Source: Pseudomonadota bacterium
GTDB taxonomy: Bacteria > Myxococcota_A > Polyangia > Haliangiales > Haliangiaceae
Direction of reading: 5' to 3'
DNA: 18,401 nucleotides
Assembly: GCA_023430775.1 (NCBI GenBank)
Contig: JAEYYY010000439.1
Span: forward strand, 1 to 18,401
How positions within the stretch are numbered: the stretch's first letter is position 1; each line of letters starts with the position of its first letter. Of this stretch, positions 15,274-18,401 are shown piece after piece. The notes under the pieces were generated by a model, which was not told the origin of the DNA, ran no database searches, and saw only the letters and a program-made list of their open reading frames with translations. The position numbers and the translations under genes were made by a program.

Positions 15274-16220
15274 GCACCAGCGGACTTCGTCTCGGGCTCT
15301 CGGATCTGCTCGGTGCGGGCGGCCGCGCGGTGTCCAAATACACCGGCACGCTGCTCGCGGTGTTCGTGGTCCAGACGCTGATCGCGATCGCCACGATGTT
15401 CGCGATCGCGATGGTCCTCGCACCGGCGTTCTCGCACCTGCCGATGTTCGACGAGGCCGTCGACGGCGACCTGGTCGCGCTGATCTACTGCCTGCGCTTC
15501 GGCAAGCCGAGCTTCCTCGCGATCGGCGGCATCGTGCTCGGTGCCTTGCTGCTGTGGCAGCTGGTGTCGTGGTTCATCGCCGGCGGGCTGTACGGCGTGC
15601 TCGATCAGCGCCCCGAGGGCCGGCGCGACACCGCGCGCGTGTTCGGTGCGAGCGGCGCCTCGACGTACTTGATCTACGCGCGCCTCGCGCTGTGCTCGTT
15701 GCCCGGCTGGCTCGTCGTGCTGTTCGTGCTCGGCCTCGGTCTCGGTGCGGTGGTCCCCGGCTTCGAGACCGCGCTGACCGTGCCGCAGCTGCTCGGCCCG
15801 CTGTTCCTCGCGTGCTTGCCGGCGATCCTGCTGACGCACTTCTTGTGGACCGTCACCGAGTACGCGCGCGTCGAGCTCACGCTGCGCCAGGACTCGCACG
15901 ACCCGGGCGTGATCTCGACGTACCTGAAGACGATCGTGTGGGTCGCTCGCCGGCCGCTGACGCTGGTCCACGGTGGGCTCGGCTGGCTCGCGATCTTCCT
16001 GGTCACCGTCGCGTACGTCTATCTCGCCGCCGGCCATCCGATGTACGGACCCGACGGTGCGGTGACGCTGTTCCTGGTCCGGCTCGGCGTGTCGCTCCTC
16101 CGGATGGCGATCCGGTTCGGCATCCTCGGCGGTCAGGTCGAGCTCGGCCGCACCCGGCCGCTACCGCCACGCCGGGCGCTCCTCAAGTCCGCGAAGGACG
16201 CGAGCGAGGCGGCCGGCTGA
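15270..16220 (+). CDS. Polytopic membrane protein, unknown function
   Basis: This 316-aa protein has about six hydrophobic segments, near residues 21-50, 82-110, 133-162, 168-198, 230-254 and 260-285. Short basic stretches follow several of them, and the C-terminal 25 residues are Lys/Arg-rich and probably cytoplasmic. I do not recognise a family. The pattern of repeated Gly/Leu helices with a central 'TEYARVEL' segment recalls uncharacterised YihY- or DUF-type inner-membrane proteins, without a firm match. ATG 15270 is preceded by AGGTGA at 15257-15262 and overlaps the peptidase stop (ATGA), so the two are coupled. It may anchor or regulate the peptidase; that is inference. Confidence 0.8.
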   Translation: MSTSGLRLGLSDLLGAGGRAVSKYTGTLLAVFVVQTLIAIATMFAIAMVLAPAFSHLPMFDEAVDGDLVALIYCLRFGKPSFLAIGGIVLGALLLWQLVSWFIAGGLYGVLDQRPEGRRDTARVFGASGASTYLIYARLALCSLPGWLVVLFVLGLGLGAVVPGFETALTVPQLLGPLFLACLPAILLTHFLWTVTEYARVELTLRQDSHDPGVISTYLKTIVWVARRPLTLVHGGLGWLAIFLVTVAYVYLAAGHPMYGPDGAVTLFLVRLGVSLLRMAIRFGILGGQVELGRTRPLPPRRALLKSAKDASEAAG

Positions 16221-16369
16221 GTGACTCGTTGATTCTGCACGGGAATGCGATCCCCCTCGGGGGTGGGGAGCACCTGGGGGCGGGGAACTGGATCCCCCAT
16301 CTGCAGACCCCGTGTAACGCGCTTGTTCGGGGGATAACTCGCTGAAATCGCTCGGCCGGATCGTGGCCT
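16221..16369. other. GC-palindrome-rich intergenic region
   Basis: This is the gap between the membrane protein and the cytochrome-like lipoprotein. It contains CCCCCTCGGGGG at 16252-16263, GATCCCCC at about 16249-16256 and again at 16291-16298, several G-runs, and CCCCG (16308-16312) that can pair with CGGGG (16328-16332). It may terminate the upstream unit and hold the promoter or leader of the next gene. No gene-like frame was accepted here. Confidence 0.45.
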
Positions 16370-16393
16370 ATGCCCTGCATTTCTCCGCGGACG

Positions 16394-17224
16394 ATGCGCG
16401 CCATTCCCGTCCTCTTCTTCATGGTGTTGACGGCCTGTATCGGAGCCACCGGGCCCAACCCGGGTCCGGGCGACGATGACGACGACCAGCCGACCGAGTC
16501 GGCGCGCGAGCTGTACGTGACCAACGTCCACCCGATCATGGCGCGCTGCAACGGCCCGAGCTGCCACGCGGTCGACGCTCCGGCGAGCGCCGCGATCGGC
16601 AAGTACTACACGGTCGATGCCGGAGCGACCTACACCAACATCAGGGCCTCGGGCTCGATCGTCGGCGACTTCTCGGCCGTCGCGCCGATCATCACGAAGA
16701 TCGACGCCGGCCACCAAGCCGTCGCGTACAGCCAGGCGGACCGCGATCACATCCTCGACTGGCTCGCGGCCGAGGTCAGCGAACAGCAGGACAACCCGAA
16801 CCAGCCGCCGCCCGTCGACCCGGCCGAGCTGCTCCGCAACTTCTCGGCGTGCATGACGCAGGAGAACTTCGACCTCGCGCAGATGCCGGACCTGATGGGC
16901 AACGCGAGCGCCGCCAACGGTCAGGCGTGCAAGAACTGCCATACCGGTGGCGCGTTCGGCTTCGTCACCGATCCCAACTCGCTCCTGTACTTCACGACGC
17001 TGTCGACGTCGCTGTCGCAGATGGTGAAGTACTTCGGCGTCACCAACGGTGAAGTCGTGGTCGCCCCGGGCGCGATGAACAACGCCGGCACCGCGATCCT
17101 CAACCACCCGCCGTTCACCACCGAGCAGCTGGCCGGCTACAACGCCATCACCGAGTTCTACAACCTGACGAAGACCGCGGTCGCCGCCGGCAACTGCGGT
17201 CCGCCGAAGGCCATCAACCCCTGA
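16394..17224 (+). CDS. c-type-cytochrome-like lipoprotein with two heme motifs
   Basis: This 276-aa protein begins MRAIPVLFFMVLTAC, with lipobox LTAC and Cys at residue 15, then an Asp/Pro-rich spacer. The first heme site is C52-x4-C57-H58 in VHPIMARCNGPSCH; the second is the canonical C179-x2-C182-H183 in ACKNCHTGG. The segment before the first motif matches the start of cytochrome-c-type domains common in myxobacterial lipoproteins. The CX4CH spacing is less usual, and heme attachment there is less sure. An ATG at 16370 would add eight residues before the signal; 16394 is preferred because it starts directly at the signal's basic tip. An extracytoplasmic electron-transfer role is inferred. 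No oxidase partner is adjacent. Confidence 0.8.
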   Translation: MRAIPVLFFMVLTACIGATGPNPGPGDDDDDQPTESARELYVTNVHPIMARCNGPSCHAVDAPASAAIGKYYTVDAGATYTNIRASGSIVGDFSAVAPIITKIDAGHQAVAYSQADRDHILDWLAAEVSEQQDNPNQPPPVDPAELLRNFSACMTQENFDLAQMPDLMGNASAANGQACKNCHTGGAFGFVTDPNSLLYFTTLSTSLSQMVKYFGVTNGEVVVAPGAMNNAGTAILNHPPFTTEQLAGYNAITEFYNLTKTAVAAGNCGPPKAINP

Positions 17225-17246
17225 GCAACGCGCTCGCGCTTCTCGC

Positions 17247-17269
17247 AACGCCCCGCACGCCGGGGCGTT
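17247..17269 (+). terminator. Intrinsic terminator after the cytochrome-like gene
   Basis: AACGCCCCG and CGGGGCGTT form a perfect 9-bp stem around CACGC, followed by CGTCGTTT. It lies 22 bases after the stop and before the convergent AGPS-like stop at 17294, so it could serve both directions. Confidence 0.75.
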
Positions 17270-17293
17270 CGTCGTTTCGGGCGAGCCAAGAGA

Positions 17294-18401
17294 TCAAAGC
17301 CCGAGCACGCCGGGGTTCAGCACGCCGCGCGGATCCCACGTCTGCTTGACCGCCGACAGCGCGCTGCCGAACAGCGCGGGACGCTCGTTCGTGTACCACG
17401 GGCGATGGATGCGGCCGACCGCGTGATGGTGCGTGATCGTCCCGCCCGCGGCGGCGAGTGCCTCGGAGGCCGCCGCCTTGATGGTCTTCCACTGCTCGAG
17501 CTCGCCGCCGAGCGCGAGCTCGCCGACGAACGTGTAGTACGGCGCCGGCCCGTCGGGATAGACGTGGGTGAACCGGCACGACACGATGCCGCCGCCGCAG
17601 GTCTCGTCGAGCGCGCGCGACACCGCGGCCGTGACGCGCGCATGGAGCTCGGGAAACTGCGTCCACGTGCACGCGGTCTCGAACGTATCGGAGAGGATTC
17701 CGACGGAGAGCAGCGCGGATTGTAGATAGGGCGCGTCGAAGAACGCCTGCCGCCAGGCGCCCGCCGCGTCCTCCGCACTTCGCGCCGGAGCTCTCCCGGC
17801 GGAGTCGCTCTCCTTCGGGCCCGACACCACGTCACCACCGTGATCCTTCGCCAGCTCGACGGCGCGCGCGAGCCACGCGGACAATGGATGATCGGCGGAC
17901 TCGAAGCCGATCAGCAGCACGCTGGTGCCGTCGAAGCGGACGCGGTGCAGCTTCGCTTCGTTGGCGTCGAGCAGCCGGCAGTTGCTCGGGTAGAGGCCGG
18001 ACTGGGCGAGCGCGCGAGCGGCGGCGACGGCCCTGGTGAAGTCGGCGAACGCGACGCTGGCGGTCGCGCGCCATCGCGGCTTCGGCACGATCCGCATCCA
18101 CGCCTCGGTGATCACGCCGAGCGCGCCCTCGGATCCGAACAGCAGGCGCGCCGCCTCGGGGCCCGCACCCGAGCCGGGATGGCGATGGGTGGCGAGCGTG
18201 CCGCGCGGGGTGATCATGGTCAGCGCGTGGCACAGCTCGTCGATCCGCGTCGGGCCGGTGGCGTAGTGGCCGCCCGCGCGCGTCGCGAGCCAGCCACCGA
18301 GGGTGGAGAACTCGAACGACTGCGGGTAGTGGCGCAGCGTGAAGCCGCCATGGCGTGCGAGCTCGTCCTCGAGGACGGGCCCGAGCGTGCCGGCGCCGAT
18401 C
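17294..18401 (-). CDS. Alkylglycerone-phosphate synthase-like FAD-binding oxidoreductase (5' partial)
   Basis: The gene continues past the window end, so this is the C-terminal 368 aa. In frame from the edge it reads GAGTLGPVLEDELARHG, then FEFSTLGGW and ATRAGGHYATG, the FAD_binding_4/AGPS pattern. Next come TPRGT, LLFGSEGALGVITEAW and the FAD-oxidase C-terminal domain. The late motif THHHAVGRIHRPWY contains the His triplet of AGPS, and PYYTF has the aromatic position that follows the AGPS catalytic Tyr region. AGPS exchanges the acyl chain of acyl-DHAP for a fatty alcohol to make ether lipids. A more general D-lactate/glycolate-oxidase-type flavoprotein is the alternative. The stop follows the 17247-17269 terminator region convergently. 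Confidence 0.86.
   Translation of the reverse strand, partial: IGAGTLGPVLEDELARHGGFTLRHYPQSFEFSTLGGWLATRAGGHYATGPTRIDELCHALTMITPRGTLATHRHPGSGAGPEAARLLFGSEGALGVITEAWMRIVPKPRWRATASVAFADFTRAVAAARALAQSGLYPSNCRLLDANEAKLHRVRFDGTSVLLIGFESADHPLSAWLARAVELAKDHGGDVVSGPKESDSAGRAPARSAEDAAGAWRQAFFDAPYLQSALLSVGILSDTFETACTWTQFPELHARVTAAVSRALDETCGGGIVSCRFTHVYPDGPAPYYTFVGELALGGELEQWKTIKAAASEALAAAGGTITHHHAVGRIHRPWYTNERPALFGSALSAVKQTWDPRGVLNPGVLGL

Noticed and set aside
13141..15423. Minus-strand open frame of 760 codons
   Set aside because: It is antisense to the M1 peptidase, whose zinc motif is unambiguous. The composition is Arg/His/Asp-rich low-complexity text without motifs.

Overview
The window is very GC-rich, gene-dense DNA and looks like chromosome of a large-genome myxobacterium-type bacterium (Myxococcota, perhaps Haliangium/Kofleria-like). 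This placement is an inference. It rests on the codon bias, the many small lipoproteins with N-terminal lipoboxes, a receiver-DUF4388 regulator, a Ser/Thr kinase, an RCC1-repeat lipoprotein and an alkylglycerone-phosphate-synthase-like flavoprotein. No rRNA, tRNA, CRISPR array, transposase or phage gene was seen.

Layout. (1) 1-2733, plus strand: a translationally coupled run made of a CDP-alcohol phosphatidyltransferase (5' end outside the window), a LicC/PntC-type cytidylyltransferase, a small Cys-rich lipoprotein and a secreted propeller-like protein. The starts at 681, 1490 and 1795 each overlap the preceding stop. The first two form a plausible two-step route: activate a phospho- or phosphono-alcohol with CTP, then pass it to a lipid. 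(2) 2810-4632, plus: a receiver-DUF4388 regulator, a lipoprotein and a YqeY-family protein. (3) 4629-5465, minus: an LCMT-like methyltransferase, convergent with yqeY and divergent from a 410-aa lipoprotein (5491-6723). (4) 6812-8158, plus: an ImuB-like Y-family polymerase relative that lacks the catalytic acidic residues and ends in a QxxLF clamp-binding motif. A hexanucleotide repeat lies inside the gene.

(5) 8192-8553: a convergent intergenic region filled with three related hairpin-forming repeat copies whose stems covary. (6) 8556-10590, minus: a soluble Ser/Thr kinase with a non-RD (HCD) catalytic loop, followed by a seven-blade RCC1-type lipoprotein. (7) 10855-13222, minus: a three-gene unit with ATGA overlaps, consisting of a CesT/YbjN-like small protein, TsaE and an exported protein with two DsbA-type thioredoxin domains. 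(8) 13261-16220, plus: an M1-family metallopeptidase lipoprotein coupled to a six-helix membrane protein. (9) 16394-17224, plus: a lipoprotein with two c-type heme motifs, one of them CX4CH, followed by a clear hairpin terminator. (10) 17294-18401, minus: the C-terminal part of an AGPS-like FAD enzyme, cut by the window end.

The main themes are lipid headgroup and ether-lipid chemistry, envelope lipoproteins, oxidative folding of exported proteins, and signalling. No complete new defence or mobile system was found. The most unusual items are the covarying repeat cluster, the isolated ImuB-like protein with a terminal clamp motif, the CesT-like/TsaE/double-DsbA operon and the cytidylyltransferase/CDP-alcohol transferase pair.
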